From positions 62,001 to 126,000 of the forward strand of contig NZ_BAABDD010000001.1 in NCBI RefSeq assembly GCF_039539445.1: a stretch of DNA of 64,000 nucleotides, written 5' to 3'. This DNA comes from Salinactinospora qingdaonensis. GTDB lineage: Bacteria; Actinomycetota; Actinomycetes; Streptosporangiales; Streptosporangiaceae. The notes beneath the pieces were generated by a model. The model saw nothing but the letters and a program-made list of their open reading frames with translations. It ran no database searches and was not told the origin of the DNA. Below, piece after piece: positions 29,006 through 37,833 of this stretch (position 1 is its first letter; every line of letters starts with the position of its first letter). Position numbers and translations under genes: made by a program.

Positions 29006-29159
29006 GATATCGCTCTGTTAGGGCACTAACCTTGGACACGCTGTACTTGCGATACACCGACCTCGTCGCGCGCACGACATCGCATCGAGATACCGCTGTC
29101 ACACCGCCGATGGCGGTGGACGCCTGACACCCCACACCGACCCGCCGAGGAGGCCGGAC

Positions 29160-29942
29160 GTGCCGGAGGAGAACCACGTGACGCAGGAACCTCACACGGG
29201 TGGAAAGGCCGTCACCGCACTCCGGCCCACTGCCACTGATATCGGCGCGGGGGGGACCGACGCCGAGCAGACCTCAACGACACAGTCGGACGCCACTCCG
29301 AAACTCACGGATCGTCAGCAGAGTGTCCTGAACGTCATCCATCGTTACGTGCAGCAACGTGGCTACCCGCCGTCCATCCGGGAGATCGGTGACGCGGTGG
29401 GGCTGTCGAGCCCTTCTAGTGTCGCGCACCAATTGAAGGTGTTGCAACGTAAGGGCTACCTGCACCGCGATCAGAACCGCCCACGTGCGGTGGAAATTCG
29501 CATTCCGGGCCAGCCCCCCGTGCGCTCATGGGACGAGTTGCACTTCGATCACGCCGCCGATGCCGAGCGCTCGACCGACGTTCCCGTGCTGGGGCGCATC
29601 GCCGCCGGCGGGCCGGTGCTGGCCGAGGAGTCCGTCGAGGACGTCTTCACGCTGCCCAAGCAGCTTGTGGGCGAGGGCCGGCTGTTCATGCTCAACGTGG
29701 TCGGCGACTCCATGGTCGAAGCCGCCATCAACGACGGTGACCTGGTCGTTGTCCGTCAACAGCCCGAGGCCAACAACGGCGACATCGTGGCCGCCCTCAT
29801 CGATGACGAGGCCACGGTCAAGGCGTTCAAACGCGACGGCGACCATGTCTGGCTGCTGCCACGCAACGAGGAGTACCAGCCCATCAGCGGCGACCAGGCG
29901 ACCATTCTCGGCAAGGTCGTCGCGGTACTGCGCAAGGTGTAA
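29160..29942 (+). CDS. lexA: SOS-response repressor LexA
   Basis: 260-residue LexA, the RecA-stimulated self-cleaving repressor of DNA-damage genes. The winged-helix DNA-binding domain covers about 48-113 (LTDRQQSVLNVIHRYVQQRG and SPSSVAHQLKVLQRKGYL). The autocleavage bond is Ala149-Gly150. The catalytic dyad is Ser184 (VGDSMVEAAI) and Lys221 (TVKAFKR). A low-complexity N-terminal extension of about 45 residues is usual in actinomycetes. Start GTG 29160 follows AGGAGG; GTG 29178 with GGAGGAG is almost as good. Two SOS boxes lie upstream. Confidence 0.97.
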   Translation: MPEENHVTQEPHTGGKAVTALRPTATDIGAGGTDAEQTSTTQSDATPKLTDRQQSVLNVIHRYVQQRGYPPSIREIGDAVGLSSPSSVAHQLKVLQRKGYLHRDQNRPRAVEIRIPGQPPVRSWDELHFDHAADAERSTDVPVLGRIAAGGPVLAEESVEDVFTLPKQLVGEGRLFMLNVVGDSMVEAAINDGDLVVVRQQPEANNGDIVAALIDDEATVKAFKRDGDHVWLLPRNEEYQPISGDQATILGKVVAVLRKV

Positions 29943-30044
29943 CGCCTTCGCTTCAATTCGGCACACTCCCGTGACCTCAGGGCGAATCAGCCCGAGACAG
30001 TGGCGCCGCAACGGGTGGCTCCAGCGCGGACTACGGTAGGGGAC

Positions 30045-31124
30045 ATGTCGCGCTCTCTGGCCGTAATACGCCGCTGCCTCGTCCTGGCTCTGGGCTGTCT
30101 CGCTCTGTTCGTGACCGGCTGCGCGCCACAGGGAGACCCGCCGTCCCAGACCACCTCCCCCGCTCCGGCGCCCGCGGTAACCGAACACGACATCACTTTC
30201 ACCAGCGGCCCGGACACGCTGCACGGAACCTTCGCCGTTCCCGACAACGCCGACGGCCCGCTTCCCGGCGCGCTGATCATCTCCGGCAGTGGCCCCACCG
30301 ACCGCGACGGCAACAGCGAGGCCCGCCCCAACGCCGACACCAACGCCAACCTCGCGCGGGTCCTGGCGCAGGCGGGCGTGGCCTCACTGCGCTACGACAA
30401 ACTCGGCTCCGGCGAAACCGGCCACGCCTCTCGCTCCCCCGACGAGCCGGTCGGCTACGACGTGTTCGAGAGCGAGATGATCCACGCCTACGCCCGCCTC
30501 GCCTCCCAACCCGAAATCGACACCTCCCGGCTGCTGGTGGTCGGACACAGCGAGGGCAGCATCTTCGCGCTGCGCTCTACCCACGTCATCGACGAGCACC
30601 CGCCCACCGGGCTCATCCTCGTCGCACCGGTCGGCGACCGCTACCTCGACCTCATCGATCGCCAACTGACCGAACGAATCCGCACCGCCGAAAGCCAGGG
30701 AGCACTGGACGCCCCCACGGCGACGAAGTGGCTCTCTGACACCCGGTACTCGGTTGCGCGCCTCCGCGCCGGAGAGTCGCTGCCCGAGGACCTTCCTCCG
30801 CAGATCGAGCCGCTGTTCAACCCCAGCGTCGCACCGTTCCTGCGCCAGATCGACGCCATGGACCCCGTACGCCTAGCGCAGCAGGTGCCCTCGGAGGTGA
30901 ACTCTCTCGTGCTGTGGGGAACAGCCGACTCCCAGGTCACCGAATCCGAAGTTGACCGGCTCATGACAGGGTTGTCCAACGCGCGGCGAGTCGATCTCGA
31001 AGGCGCCGACCACATCCTGCGCATGTACGACGACTCCCCCGGCGCCGCTGTGCTCGATGAGGACCGTCCCTTCTCCCCCGACGTCGCCCCCGCGGTCAGG
31101 CGGTTCCTCAACGAGAGCCTGTGA
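30045..31124 (+). CDS. Lipoprotein alpha/beta hydrolase
   Basis: 359 residues. The signal sequence ends in the lipobox LFVTGC (Cys near residue 26), so a membrane-anchored, extracytoplasmic lipoprotein is predicted. The alpha/beta-hydrolase core follows: oxyanion region IISGSGPTDRDGN, nucleophile elbow VVGHSEGS, the acid residue in the LWGTADSQVTESE region, and catalytic His in GADHILRMY. Similarity is to serine aminopeptidase/dienelactone-hydrolase-type enzymes. The substrate is unknown. ATG 30045 has GTAGGGGA upstream. It converges on the next gene at a shared terminator. Confidence 0.85.
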   Translation: MSRSLAVIRRCLVLALGCLALFVTGCAPQGDPPSQTTSPAPAPAVTEHDITFTSGPDTLHGTFAVPDNADGPLPGALIISGSGPTDRDGNSEARPNADTNANLARVLAQAGVASLRYDKLGSGETGHASRSPDEPVGYDVFESEMIHAYARLASQPEIDTSRLLVVGHSEGSIFALRSTHVIDEHPPTGLILVAPVGDRYLDLIDRQLTERIRTAESQGALDAPTATKWLSDTRYSVARLRAGESLPEDLPPQIEPLFNPSVAPFLRQIDAMDPVRLAQQVPSEVNSLVLWGTADSQVTESEVDRLMTGLSNARRVDLEGADHILRMYDDSPGAAVLDEDRPFSPDVAPAVRRFLNESL

Positions 31125-31157
31125 TGTGACCCGGCGCGCGAGAGGCCGGGTCACATC
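31123..31157. terminator. Bidirectional terminator between convergent genes
   Basis: Perfect 13-bp stem GATGTGACCCGGC / GCCGGGTCACATC with a nine-base loop. It overlaps the hydrolase stop codon and ends 6 bp before the stop of the opposite gene, so it can serve both transcripts. Confidence 0.75.
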
Positions 31158-31162
31158 GGCGC

Positions 31163-31960
31163 TCAAGAGCCGCTGTCGCGCACCGTGGCAACGACCTCGC
31201 GGGTCAGCTTCTCCGCCTCAGCGATGGCCTCATCGGGGGGCAGAGTCTCGGTGTAGTAGTAGTTGGTAGCCGAGGTGTAGCAGATCGAGAACACCAGGTT
31301 GGATAGCCGTGTGCCCACACACCCAGCCTCGTTTTGCGAGTCATACCAGGTGAGAGCTTCATCTCCCAGGTCATCCAGCGCCGAAGTGTCGAACTGCTCG
31401 GATCGCTGCGCTAGATCTTGGGAAGCGGCATCTTGCCCCGAGATCCCGAACTGATCCTCGTAGCGGGAGAGCAGGACGAGGGCGTCGGAGGGGACCCGGC
31501 GGCTGTCCTTGGGGGTGCTCCACTGGCACTGGCGCGCCTCCCACGACTGCGGGGCCTGCGGGTCGGTCGAGGCCGTCAGTTTCTCATCGATCACCCGGTC
31601 GTGCCGGGGAACCAGTCGGCCCAGGGCCTCGCCCTCGACAACTGAGCACTCCGGCAGCGCGCTGTAGACGTGACCGGAACTGCGTCCGCTCTCGATCAGC
31701 AACCCCACGCCCACGACGAAGGCGATCAGGATCACTCCCGCTACAGCAACGGCCACGATCATCACGATCGTGCAACCACGGTTGCTCTTCTTGGGTGCCG
31801 AACCAATGGAGGGGGTGGCCGCGGGGATGGGGAAGGCAGCTCCCTGGGAGGCAGGAGGAGGAAATGAGGGGGGCGGGCCACCGGCAGGCGTGTCCCCGGG
31901 AGGCGGGGGTGGTTGCCCGGGAGGGTCCGCTGGCGGTCCGGCGGGGGGTGGCTGGGCCAT
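31163..31960 (-). CDS. Membrane-anchored secreted protein (DUF3558-like)
   Basis: 265 residues: a Pro/Gly-rich cytoplasmic N-terminus (about 1-55), one transmembrane helix (TIVMIVAVAVAGVILIAFVV, about 62-85) and an extracytoplasmic domain with cysteines in LPECSVVEG, ARQCQWST, EAGCVGT and FSICYTS, probably two disulfides. The pattern resembles DUF3558-type actinobacterial lipoproteins, though this copy has a transmembrane anchor. Function unknown. ATG 31960 is preceded by AAAGGTG. It belongs to a same-strand run of three envelope genes. Confidence 0.7.
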   Translation of the reverse strand: MAQPPPAGPPADPPGQPPPPPGDTPAGGPPPSFPPPASQGAAFPIPAATPSIGSAPKKSNRGCTIVMIVAVAVAGVILIAFVVGVGLLIESGRSSGHVYSALPECSVVEGEALGRLVPRHDRVIDEKLTASTDPQAPQSWEARQCQWSTPKDSRRVPSDALVLLSRYEDQFGISGQDAASQDLAQRSEQFDTSALDDLGDEALTWYDSQNEAGCVGTRLSNLVFSICYTSATNYYYTETLPPDEAIAEAEKLTREVVATVRDSGS

Positions 31961-32043
31961 CAGCACCTTTCTCTCGTTGGCATGTGGGGGTGGCTCGCGT
32001 CCAACCTAAAAGCGGCCACCGACACCGTGGCCACGGACGAGCC

Positions 32044-32220
32044 TCACCCTCGACCGAACAGCTCCCCCAGGAGCCGACCCACCTCCACCGAGTGGAAAAG
32101 GAGGATGTATCCGGCCGCGGCGAAGAAGACGAGCCCGATCACCAGAAACAGCAGGCAGCAGGTACACCCGTATCCGAACTCGCTGGTGCGGCGAGTGGAC
32201 CGTGCCTGGGAAGGGGGCAT
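32044..32220 (-). CDS. Small single-pass membrane protein (58 aa)
   Basis: A 58-residue protein with a basic N-terminus (RSTRRTSEFGYGC), one long hydrophobic helix (CLLFLVIGLVFFAAAGYILLF) and a short amphipathic tail (VEVGRLLGELFGRG). ATG 32220 fits this layout; the ribosome binding site is weak. It lies between two DUF3558-like genes in the same orientation, and may be co-transcribed with them. No family was recognised. Confidence 0.5.
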   Translation of the reverse strand: MPPSQARSTRRTSEFGYGCTCCLLFLVIGLVFFAAAGYILLFHSVEVGRLLGELFGRG

Positions 32221-32309
32221 CCAGCGTCCAATCTCACGGCCATGCGACCATGCGGCCGGCACCTTAACAAAGGGGAGGAGAGCCCAGGTGCTGTGGGCGG
32301 CACTGCTGC

Positions 32310-32942
32310 CTACAACGCTTCGGCGAGCTGTCGGGCCACCCCGACCACACTGTCCCTGGCCTGCCCATAGGAGAGGGCGGCACCCCCGCTGTCGGCGGCA
32401 CCGCCGAACCAAAGCCGCACCACGAGGTTGTCCCTGCGGAAGGCGAGTTCGGCAGCACCCTCGCCGCCAGCGCCGGGCCACACCAGCGCGTCTTCACCCA
32501 CCTGCGGCACCGATGCGACGCCACTGCCCCACTCGGCGGGGGTGACGGCGCGGAGCCGGTTCGTGGCCGCGCGAGCCCCGCTGGTCTCCCCCGATTTGTC
32601 GGTGAAGTGGACCCGGAAACTGGCCCGCAGCGAGCGCGGAGGAGCCTCACCGGTCCCCACCGAACTCCATACGCACGTGTTGCCGCCCCCCTCGTGCAGC
32701 GGCCCCGGCTGAGAGGGGCGCGGGGTGGCCGCGGGCGCCACGGACTCCACGAGTTCCGCGCTGATCACCGCACAGCCGGGCGGGCTGGCGAAGGTGTCGG
32801 CGGGAGCGGCCTGCACGGCCGGGGCCTGTCGGGCCAACATCTGCCCGCCGACGATGGTGACGGCGCTGACGACCACGACGCCCACCGTCGCCACGATCGG
32901 TCGTATGGGCAGGCGTGACGTGCGCCGGCTGGTGTCGGCCAT
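32310..32942 (-). CDS. Exported protein, DUF3558-like
   Basis: 210 residues. A basic start followed by a hydrophobic segment (IVATVGVVVVSAVTIVGG, about 16-34) anchors or exports the protein. The domain after it has a cysteine pair (PPGCAVIS, NTCVWSS) and the usual DUF3558 ending (AALSYGQARDSVVGVARQL). Similar in plan to the gene at 31163-31960, suggesting a duplicated family. Function unknown. Confidence 0.7.
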   Translation of the reverse strand: MADTSRRTSRLPIRPIVATVGVVVVSAVTIVGGQMLARQAPAVQAAPADTFASPPGCAVISAELVESVAPAATPRPSQPGPLHEGGGNTCVWSSVGTGEAPPRSLRASFRVHFTDKSGETSGARAATNRLRAVTPAEWGSGVASVPQVGEDALVWPGAGGEGAAELAFRRDNLVVRLWFGGAADSGGAALSYGQARDSVVGVARQLAEAL

Positions 32943-32969
32943 GGGCTCCTCGCTGTCGTAGGCCCCCTG

Positions 32970-32997
32970 GCCAACGGGCGGCCAACCGCCCGTTGGC
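32970..32997 (-). terminator. leuS terminator hairpin
   Basis: 12-bp perfect stem GCCAACGGGCGG / CCGCCCGTTGGC with a four-base loop, 20 bp past the leuS stop. Confidence 0.7.
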
Positions 32998-33016
32998 GTG
33001 CGTTGCGACGGGACTT

Positions 33017-35512
33017 TCAGCCCACCACGATGTTGACGAGCTTAGGCGCCCGCACCACGACCTTGCGGATCTGACGCTCCCCGATGAAGCTTTGCACCCG
33101 CTCGGACGCCAGCGCGAGGCGTTCCAACTCATCCTCGTCAATATCGGGGGAAACCTCCAGCTTGTCACGCACCTTGCTCGACACCTGGACCACACAGGTG
33201 ACCGAGTCCTGAACCAGCAGTTCGGGATCGGGAGTGCGCCAGTTGCCGATGGCGACCGAGCCGGTGTACCCGAGGCGTTCCCAGCCTTCCTCAGCCACGT
33301 AGGGTGCGACGAGCGACAGCGTCGTCGCGATGACCTCGGCTGCCTCGCGGGTGGCGGGGTCGCCGGCGCCGGGACCGGAGTCGATGGCCTTGCGCGCGGC
33401 GGTGACCAATTCCATGACACGGGCGATGGCGACGTTGAAACGCTGCGCCTCGATGGCCGCGGTGATCTTGTCCAAGGTCTGGTGGGTCACCTTGCGCAGC
33501 GCCCGGTCCCCGTCGGTGGGGTCGGTTCCCGGTGCCGAGGCGGCCCCCACTTGGGTCATGACCTTCAGGGCGCGGTTGAGGAACCGCAGCGAGGCCGCGG
33601 GAGAAACATCGGCCCAGTCGATGTCGTCCTCAGGCGGGCCGGCGAAGACCACGGTCAACCGTACGGCGTCGACCCCGTAGGTGTCGATCTCCGCCCCCAG
33701 ATCGACCCCGTTGCCCAGGGACTTCGACATGGCCTTGCCCTGGTTGATGACCTGGCCCTGGTTGAGCAGCCGCGTGAAGGGCTCGGTAAAGCCGACCATG
33801 CCCATGTCGTAGAGGACCTTGGTGACGAACCGGCTGTAGAGCAGGTGGAGAATGGCGTGTTCCACTCCCCCTACGTACTGGTCGATCGGCCCCCACTTGT
33901 TGACTTTGTCGGTCTCGAAGGGGAGCTGTTCGTTCTGGGGCGAGCAGTAGCGCAGGTAGTACCACGAGGAGTCGACGAAGGTGTCCATGGTGTCGGTGTC
34001 GCGCTTGGCGGCACCGCCGCAGGAGGGACAGTCGACGTTGACCCAGTCGGTGGCGGCGGCCAGGGGGGAGATCCCCTTGGGGGCCAGATCGGCGCCGCGC
34101 ATGTTGTCGGGCAGACGCACCGGCAACTGGTCGTCGGGCACCGGAACCTCGCCACAGGCGGGGCAGTGGATGATCGGGATGGGGGTGCCCCAGAAGCGCT
34201 GCCGCGACAGCAGCCAGTCGCGCAGCCGGTAGTTGACCGCCGCTTGGCCGGTGCCGCGCTCGGCCAGGATCTCGGTGATGCGCGCGATGGCCTCGGTCTT
34301 GTCGAGTCCGTCGATCGGCCCGGAGTTGATCAGGGTGCCCTCACCAGGGGCGGCGATGCCGGTCTCGGCCGGATCGGCTTCTCCGGTCTCGACAACCACC
34401 CGCACCGGTAGGTCGAAGGTGCGTGCGAAGTCGAGGTCGCGCTGGTCGTGGGCGGGGACCGCCATGATGGCGCCATGGCCGTAGTCGGCCAGGACGTAGT
34501 CGGCGGCCCAGACGGGGATACGCTCACCGTTGACCGGGTTGACGGCGTAGCGGCCCAGGAAAACGCCGGTCTTCTCGCGCTCGGTGGCCTGGCGCTCGAT
34601 GTCGCTGAGCTTGCTCACCTGCTCGCGGTAAGCCTCGAATTCGGCGCGCTGCTCGGGAGCGCACAGCTCGTCGGCCAATTCGGCGTCGGCGGCGACGACG
34701 AAGAACGTGGCGCCGTAGAGGGTGTCAGGACGGGTGGTGAAGACGGTGACGGGCTCGTCGCGTCCCTCGATCACGAAGCGCACGTCGGCGCCGTGGGAGC
34801 GACCGATCCAGTTGCGCTGCATCAGCAGTACGCGCTCAGGCCAGTGGCCCTCCAACTGGCTCATGTCGTCGAGCAGCCGGTCGGCGTATTCAGTGATCTT
34901 GAAGTACCACTGGTTTAGGCTGCGGCGCACCACCTCGGTACCGCAGCGTTCACAGTGCCCCTGAACGACCTGCTCGTTGGCGAGCACCGTCTGGTCCTGG
35001 GGGCACCAGTTGACCAGGCCGTCGCGGCGGTAGGCGAGGCCGCGCTCGAAGAAGCGCAGGAACAGCCACTGGTTCCAGCGGTAGTACTCCGGGTCGGAGG
35101 TGTGCAGCCGGCGCGACCAGTCAAAGGAGATGCCGTAGCGCTGGAACGACTGGACCTGGGTCTCGATGTTGGCGTAGGTCCACTCCGCCGGGTGGGAGTC
35201 GTGCTTGATGGCGGCGTTCTCGGCGGGTAGGCCAAAGGAGTCCCAACCGATGGGGTGGAGCACGTTCTCGCCGAGCTGGAACCGGTAACGGGCGATGACG
35301 TCGCCGATGGCAAACGCCTCTGCGTGGCCCATGTGGAGGTCGCCCGACGGGTAGGGGAACATGTCGAGCACGTAGCGGCGCGGACGGTCGTCGGCCGGAT
35401 CTTCGCTGGCTACGAAGGGGGTGTCCTTGGCCCATCGCGCCTGCCACTTGTCTTGCAGCGCGCGGGCGTCGTAGGTGTCGCCCGCGACCTGGTCTGCGTC
35501 AACCGCTGTCAT
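33017..35512 (-). CDS. leuS: Leucyl-tRNA synthetase
   Basis: 831-residue class Ia synthetase charging tRNA-Leu. The HIGH-type motif is HMGH (residues 60-63, in PYPSGDLHMGHAEA). The KMSKS loop reads AMSKS near residue 593. An editing (CP1) domain with TTRPDTLYGATFFVVA sits between, and a zinc-binding CPQDQ/CERCGTE region is present. The C-terminal anticodon-binding domain ends in VVVRAPKLVNIVVG. The gene reads away from the acyl-CoA ligase gene; no T-box leader was seen in the 239-bp upstream gap. Confidence 0.97.
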   Translation of the reverse strand: MTAVDADQVAGDTYDARALQDKWQARWAKDTPFVASEDPADDRPRRYVLDMFPYPSGDLHMGHAEAFAIGDVIARYRFQLGENVLHPIGWDSFGLPAENAAIKHDSHPAEWTYANIETQVQSFQRYGISFDWSRRLHTSDPEYYRWNQWLFLRFFERGLAYRRDGLVNWCPQDQTVLANEQVVQGHCERCGTEVVRRSLNQWYFKITEYADRLLDDMSQLEGHWPERVLLMQRNWIGRSHGADVRFVIEGRDEPVTVFTTRPDTLYGATFFVVAADAELADELCAPEQRAEFEAYREQVSKLSDIERQATEREKTGVFLGRYAVNPVNGERIPVWAADYVLADYGHGAIMAVPAHDQRDLDFARTFDLPVRVVVETGEADPAETGIAAPGEGTLINSGPIDGLDKTEAIARITEILAERGTGQAAVNYRLRDWLLSRQRFWGTPIPIIHCPACGEVPVPDDQLPVRLPDNMRGADLAPKGISPLAAATDWVNVDCPSCGGAAKRDTDTMDTFVDSSWYYLRYCSPQNEQLPFETDKVNKWGPIDQYVGGVEHAILHLLYSRFVTKVLYDMGMVGFTEPFTRLLNQGQVINQGKAMSKSLGNGVDLGAEIDTYGVDAVRLTVVFAGPPEDDIDWADVSPAASLRFLNRALKVMTQVGAASAPGTDPTDGDRALRKVTHQTLDKITAAIEAQRFNVAIARVMELVTAARKAIDSGPGAGDPATREAAEVIATTLSLVAPYVAEEGWERLGYTGSVAIGNWRTPDPELLVQDSVTCVVQVSSKVRDKLEVSPDIDEDELERLALASERVQSFIGERQIRKVVVRAPKLVNIVVG

Positions 35513-35673
35513 CGCCTACTACTGTCCTCTGCCGGGTCTCAACGTTACTGAAGACCAAGGTTAGCGCGCCGGCGGTTCCCGGGTTAACTCGCAAAACTTG
35601 AGCGGTAGGGGAAAGCGCACGGATGCCCCGGTCAGAAGCGAACGAAGCCGGCATAGCAGAAAGACCGTAAAAA

Positions 35674-35688
35674 GCGGGTGGCACCCGC
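35674..35688. promoter_or_regulatory. 15-bp palindrome in the leuS / acyl-CoA ligase gap
   Basis: GCGGGTG-g-CACCCGC, 60 bp before the ligase start. A second imperfect dyad, TTACTCTGCGGTAG (35700-35713), follows. Position suits operators for the ligase gene, but no regulator can be named. Confidence 0.35.
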
Positions 35689-35751
35689 CACTAATGAAGT
35701 TACTCTGCGGTAGAAAGGGGTGATCGACACCACTGACACCAAGGAGGCGGG

Positions 35752-37299
35752 ATGCTCAACCTATCTGCACTTCTGGAGGACGGGGCCAGGAAGGTTCCGG
35801 AGCGGGACGCAGTGGTCTTCGGTGATCTTCGGCTGAACTACGGGTTCGTCGACGCGATCGCCAACCAGGTCGCTGCGCTGCTGGTGGCTCGCGGGGTGGA
35901 GCCTGGGGACCGGGTCGCGCTGGTTTCCCCCAACACGCCCTACTTCCCCTTCGTCTACTTCGGAGCGCTCAAAGCCGGCGCGGTCGTCGTGCCCCTCAAC
36001 GTGCTACTGACCGCTCCAGAGATCGCCTACCACCTGGAAGACTCCGGCGCCAAAGCACTGTTCGCCTTCGCCGGTACGCCTGACCTTCCGCTGGGCGAGC
36101 GCGCGTGGAAGGCTTTCAACGAGGTCGCTGCCTGTGAGACCTACATCGACCTCCCCGCCACTCCCGGCGCCACCGAGTCGACCATCGACGGCGCGCAGAC
36201 CCTGTGGGCGGCGCTGGAGGGCATGCCCACCACCTTCGAGACGGTGCGCACCGAGGCCGACGACACCGCAGTCCTCATCTACACCAGCGGCACGACGGGC
36301 CGGCCCAAGGGTGCCGAGTTGACCCACAACAACCTGGCGTTCAACGTCGTGGCCTCCGACGGGCTGTTTGAACGCGACCCTGACGACCCCGACGTCTACC
36401 TGGCGGTGCTGCCGCTGTTCCACATCTTCGGACAGACGGCGATGATGAACGTGGCCTTCTACCGGCACGCCACGCTGGTGCTACAGTCGCGTTTCGACGC
36501 CGAGGAGTCCCTGTCGCTGATGGAGCGGGAAAAGGTCACGGTGTTCGCCGGTGTACCCACGATGTATTGGGGTCTGGTGGGGGCCAAGGGCGGCCACGAC
36601 ATCGAGGCCATCGCCGCACGGCTCAAGAGCGTGGTCTCCGGTGGCTCGGCCCTGCCCGCCGACTTGAGCCGTCGGGTCAAGGACAAGTTCGACCTCGGGG
36701 TCGCCGAAGGCTACGGCCTCTCGGAGACCTCCCCGGTGGTCTCCTTCAACGACCCGCGCAGCGGCGCCAAGCCCGGATCGATCGGCAAGCCCATCTGGGG
36801 CGTGGAGATGAAGCTCGTCGACGAGAACTTCGACGACGTGGAGGGCGAGGGTCCCGGCGAGATCGCGGTGCGCGGCCACTGCGTGATGAAGGGCTACCAC
36901 AACCGGCCAGAGGTCAACGAGCAGGTCTTCAAGAACGGATGGTTCCGCACCGGCGACATCGCGCGCCGCGACGAGGATGGCTTCTACTTCATCGTCGACC
37001 GTTCCAAGGACATGATCATCCGCGGTGGCTACAACGTCTACCCGCGTGAGCTGGAGGAGGTGCTGCTGGAGCACCCCGCTGTGAGCCTCGTGGCCGTCGT
37101 GGGGGTCGCCCACGAGACCCACGGCGAGGAGATCAAGGCGTTCATCGTGCGCGAGGAGGGCGCCCAGCTCACCGAGGAGGAGCTCATCGCCTGGTCCAAG
37201 GAACGTCTAGCCGCCTACAAGTACCCGCGGCTCGTGGAGTTCCGCGAGGAGCTACCGATGACCGCTACCGGCAAGATCCTCAAGCGCGAGCTGCGCTGA
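35752..37299 (+). CDS. Long-chain acyl-CoA synthetase (AMP-forming)
   Basis: 515-residue ANL-superfamily ligase. The P-loop motif LIYTSGTTGRPKG is near residue 175, the aromatic motif YGLSETSPV near 320, and TGDIARRDEDGFYFIVDRSKDMI near 400. The A10 lysine is in TATGKILKREL at the very end. It activates a carboxylic acid, most likely a medium- or long-chain fatty acid, as an acyl-AMP and then acyl-CoA. AAGGAGG sits at ideal spacing before ATG 35752. Single gene. Confidence 0.9.
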   Translation: MLNLSALLEDGARKVPERDAVVFGDLRLNYGFVDAIANQVAALLVARGVEPGDRVALVSPNTPYFPFVYFGALKAGAVVVPLNVLLTAPEIAYHLEDSGAKALFAFAGTPDLPLGERAWKAFNEVAACETYIDLPATPGATESTIDGAQTLWAALEGMPTTFETVRTEADDTAVLIYTSGTTGRPKGAELTHNNLAFNVVASDGLFERDPDDPDVYLAVLPLFHIFGQTAMMNVAFYRHATLVLQSRFDAEESLSLMEREKVTVFAGVPTMYWGLVGAKGGHDIEAIAARLKSVVSGGSALPADLSRRVKDKFDLGVAEGYGLSETSPVVSFNDPRSGAKPGSIGKPIWGVEMKLVDENFDDVEGEGPGEIAVRGHCVMKGYHNRPEVNEQVFKNGWFRTGDIARRDEDGFYFIVDRSKDMIIRGGYNVYPRELEEVLLEHPAVSLVAVVGVAHETHGEEIKAFIVREEGAQLTEEELIAWSKERLAAYKYPRLVEFREELPMTATGKILKRELR

Positions 37300-37340
37300 A
37301 ATGACTATGGCGCGTGTCCCGGCTCCCCGGTGCCTCGCCC

Positions 37341-37490
37341 TCACCGGCTGCCCGGCGGCGGCCAGTCGTCGCGCTCCCCGGAGCCGCCGCAGGTGTGGCA
37401 CGGCTGGTGCCGGGTCACGCGCTCACCGTCGTCGTCGGTGGTGAGAATGTCGATCTCACCTGTGCCGTTGCAGGTTCTGCACGTGGCCAT
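37341..37490 (-). CDS. Mini zinc-finger protein (49 aa, DnaJ-type CxxCxGxG)
   Basis: A 49-residue protein: two CxxCxGxG-type motifs, CRTCNGTG near the start and CHTCGGSG near residue 34, separated by a short acidic loop, ending in WPPPGSR. One zinc ion bound by the two pairs is expected, as in the DnaJ cysteine-rich repeat. ATG 37490 has AGGAG seven bases upstream, and that AGGAG overlaps the TAG stop of the preceding zinc-ribbon gene, so the two are probably translated together. Function unknown; proteins of this kind may act as small chaperone or ribosome-associated factors (inference). Confidence 0.75.
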   Translation of the reverse strand: MATCRTCNGTGEIDILTTDDDGERVTRHQPCHTCGGSGERDDWPPPGSR

Positions 37491-37498
37491 CAGTGCTC

Positions 37499-37726
37499 CT
37501 AAGACAGGGGGCTCCAGGCAGAGTCACACTCGGTGCAGCGGAACTCGATGCGCTCGCCGCAGGTTTTGCAGTGCGGGCCGGGGCTGTAGTCACCGAGGTG
37601 CTCGGCGTGACGGTCGGCAAAGTAGCGCAGCCCCCTGCAAACGTTGCAGCGGATGAGGACGGTGGTGGGGCTTTTGGGCCAAGGATAGTCAGGTTCGATC
37701 GGGTGATCATCGAGTTCGACACGCAC
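37499..37726 (-). CDS. Small zinc-ribbon protein (75 aa)
   Basis: 75 residues with three CxxC pairs: CNVCRGLRYF, CKTCGERIEF and CTECDSAWSPLS. The N-terminus reads as a polar segment (VELDDHPIEPDYPW). GTG 37726 is preceded by GGGGGAAG. It is followed eight bases after its stop by the 49-aa zinc finger gene. No named family was recognised; the protein may bind one or two Zn2+. Confidence 0.65.
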   Translation of the reverse strand: MRVELDDHPIEPDYPWPKSPTTVLIRCNVCRGLRYFADRHAEHLGDYSPGPHCKTCGERIEFRCTECDSAWSPLS

Positions 37727-37833
37727 GTCTTCCCCCTGTCGCCTCCGTGCGAGCGGATCTGGCTGAGACGGCCATAATGTCCTTGACGCGGCGCCTCATC
37801 ACCGCTAACCATCTACGAGTCGCGGCCTTTCGG

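Noticed and set aside
33600..33800. AMSKS instead of KMSKS in LeuRS as a defect
   Set aside because: The loop keeps the functional SKS lysine and actinomycete enzymes commonly read this way.
32915..34411. 498-codon plus-strand frame opposite leuS
   Set aside because: Shadow of the leucyl-tRNA synthetase.
35513..35751. T-box or attenuator leader for leuS
   Set aside because: No T-box core or specifier hairpin and no leucine-rich leader peptide could be found in this short gap.
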